Assembly (NCBI GenBank): GCA_030545055.2
Contig: CM061533.1
Location: 25,536,003-25,600,002, forward strand
From: Neoaliturus tenellus
Lineage: Eukaryota; Arthropoda; Insecta; Hemiptera; Cicadellidae
Direction: 5' to 3'
DNA length: 64,000 bases
Position numbers and translations under genes: made by a program. Shown here one piece after another: positions 62,670-64,000 of the stretch. Numbering within the stretch: the stretch's first letter is position 1; every line of letters starts with the position of its first letter. The notes under the pieces were generated by a model. That model did no database searches. It saw only the letters and a program-made list of their open reading frames with translations, and was not told the DNA's origin.

Positions 62670-64000
62670 TTACTGGTCAATAGGGTTTAGAGAGTAGTGG
62701 CCGAATGGTAAAGTATTAATTTTATCTTCTAAAATATGACGCTTGTCATCTTTGTAGCTTAATGCCCACTTTGTTTGTTTGACACTAAATAGTTGATGAT
62801 TATAACTTCTAATAGTGTTGAACGTTGCAGTTGTTTCAACATTTTCAAACAAACATCTTTTATAATGTTCAAACTGTACGTTCTTCTTCAGGAAAGAAGT
62901 TTTTATTCCTTTGGCCTTCTTCGTGACTTGATGTTCGTTCCTCTCGTTTATGTACAGTTGAAATGAATACAGTTTGGACATTAATGCTACAATTTCCATC
63001 ATCGGCACACCATTTGTTTCATCTTTAAATTTTCCCAATACTTTCTTATTTCTGTCATAGTCGTAATTTGGATGATCCTTAGGATAATCGGAAAAGTCGA
63101 AATCATCTTTATATATAAAGGTGCGTAGATCTTCATACATGTCATTTGTTTTAATCCAGTAAATTAGTGCATCCGTGTCCATATATGCAATACCAATGTT
63201 CTCTCTTCCATAATAGTTAACCATCTTCTTATAATGAAACTCGTACATATGTGTTTTTGAAATATCCAAGATTGACATTCCAAGATACAAAGGACGATCC
63301 ATTGTAACTGACTTCTTGTTCATGGAAATAACAACTAGATTTTCATTAATAATTATAGATGAACCAAAGTTTGGTTGTTGCACCAATTTCTGTAATTTTA
63401 CTGGATCAGTTACCAATTTGATATCCTTATGTTTCCTTTTGTTTTCCAAAGTCTTGCCAAATATTGCGTTATTCATTAATTTGAAAAAATCTTTTTGAAA
63501 ACTTGATGTAGCGGTGGCTCTTCTTCTTGTGTTGTTGTCGATGTAAGGTTTTAACCAACAAGATTGAGAAAATTGTAGTACTCGATTAATTTTTGTAATT
63601 CTTAATCCTAAGTCTAAAGCTTGTTGTATCATCCAGTAATGTCCAACATATCGAGACTTGTCGGTTAAAGTCATCATTAATTTTGGCCATCTTCCAGTAG
63701 GGGAAATTTCAGTCTTCGGAAGAAGTGGTAAATCATAATGTTGATCATGAAGATGTTCAGGATATTCAAAATTAACATCAAAAATGTAACCAGTTTCACC
63801 ATGCTTCGGTATATCCATTATGTTTCCAATCGATTCTGGATCTATCCATTTAAAATTATCATATGGAAGGGGATTCGACATTGCCCATCCGTATAAGTTA
63901 TTTGCATCGAAATAACCTAGGAATGTTGTTGGTTTTGATGCATCATAATCGGGCAGATACTTGTTGTTGGCCTTGAAATGTCGTGTAACGCTTTGCGTCA
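62670..64000 (-). CDS. protein-primed DNA polymerase B, C-terminal part, copy B
   Basis: Open in one frame from the window edge to the stop at 62670, covering polymerase motifs A, B and C (YFDANNLYG, KLMNNAIFG, YMDTDA) and the C-terminal region. At the place where copy A lost one base (about 63700 here) the frame continues, so copy B is the intact version in the visible part. The N-terminal finger, exonuclease and HNH domains lie outside the window. Confidence 0.93.
   Translation of the reverse strand, partial: TQSVTRHFKANNKYLPDYDASKPTTFLGYFDANNLYGWAMSNPLPYDNFKWIDPESIGNIMDIPKHGETGYIFDVNFEYPEHLHDQHYDLPLLPKTEISPTGRWPKLMMTLTDKSRYVGHYWMIQQALDLGLRITKINRVLQFSQSCWLKPYIDNNTRRRATATSSFQKDFFKLMNNAIFGKTLENKRKHKDIKLVTDPVKLQKLVQQPNFGSSIIINENLVVISMNKKSVTMDRPLYLGMSILDISKTHMYEFHYKKMVNYYGRENIGIAYMDTDALIYWIKTNDMYEDLRTFIYKDDFDFSDYPKDHPNYDYDRNKKVLGKFKDETNGVPMMEIVALMSKLYSFQLYINERNEHQVTKKAKGIKTSFLKKNVQFEHYKRCLFENVETTATFNTIRSYNHQLFSVKQTKWALSYKDDKRHILEDKINTLPFGHYSLNPIDQ

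Larger units (their letters stand above)
49507..64000 (-). mobile_element. Polinton/Maverick copy B, inverted and inserted in copy A; runs off the window
   Basis: Same family as copy A in reverse orientation: terminal repeat, nine accessory genes, capsid set, PLA2, fibre-like, ATPase, integrase, and the C-terminal part of polymerase to the window edge. All visible genes are open, including the polymerase across the position where copy A is broken. The junction at 49507 is exact: the interrupted gene reads GTAAAAC and then AGTAGTG. The six bases TAAAAC (49501-49506) are the expected target duplication. Near identity to A implies recent activity. Confidence 0.95.

Noticed and set aside
1..64000. 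CRISPR arrays, bacterial operons or ribosome binding sites
   Set aside because: The repeats lack the regular short-repeat/unique-spacer pattern, and the genes and signals (TATA boxes, Polinton gene set) are eukaryotic.

Overview
The window is eukaryotic, AT-rich and almost certainly from an arthropod, probably an insect. It has no bacterial-style gene packing, it is full of non-coding repeats, and it carries two copies of one Polinton/Maverick, the virus-like self-synthesising DNA transposons of animals. The insect call is an inference from element type and base composition; no host gene is recognisable enough to name a species.

Bases 1-32125 are host intergenic or intronic DNA with no confident gene. 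They hold a tandem pair of ~2 kb non-coding repeats (1318-5400), a ~140-bp tandem array (7150-7870), a possible non-autonomous element (8768-10139), a 3.7-kb fold-back element (13910-17587), a dispersed inverted repeat (24849-25064 and 28874-29085) and two short GC-raised coding-like islands (26581-26760, 28063-28239).

Bases 32126-49506 are Polinton copy A, read left to right: 631-bp terminal repeat, a leftward small gene, three rightward accessory genes, protein-primed DNA polymerase B (broken by a 1-base deletion), DDE integrase with chromodomain, A32-like packaging ATPase, a conserved protein of unknown function, a repeat-built fibre-like protein, a phospholipase A2/basic protein, an adenain-like protease without its own AUG, minor capsid (penton-like), major capsid, and the first 472 bases of one further gene. 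Copy A is cut there by copy B.

Bases 49507-64000 are Polinton copy B, inserted in the opposite direction. It opens with the same 631-bp terminal repeat, then nine leftward accessory genes, then the capsid, protease, fibre, ATPase and integrase genes and the C-terminal part of polymerase, which runs off the window. Combining A (17,381 bp) with the right arm of B (5,005 bp) predicts a full element of about 22.4 kb. A and B are near identical except in the C-terminal part of the fibre-like protein.

Gene logic: polymerase and integrase replicate and insert the element. ATPase, protease, two capsid proteins, PLA2 and fibre-like protein make a virion-type set. The accessory arm is a series of single-gene cassettes, most with a TATA box and many with a TCAAGGTCA site, a CCCCCACCAC box and a hairpin after the stop. 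The most notable new observations are a canonical -1 frameshift heptamer joining the PLA2 gene to the AUG-less protease, a hypervariable tract in the fibre-like gene, and the repeated promoter cassette built on a nuclear-receptor half-site.
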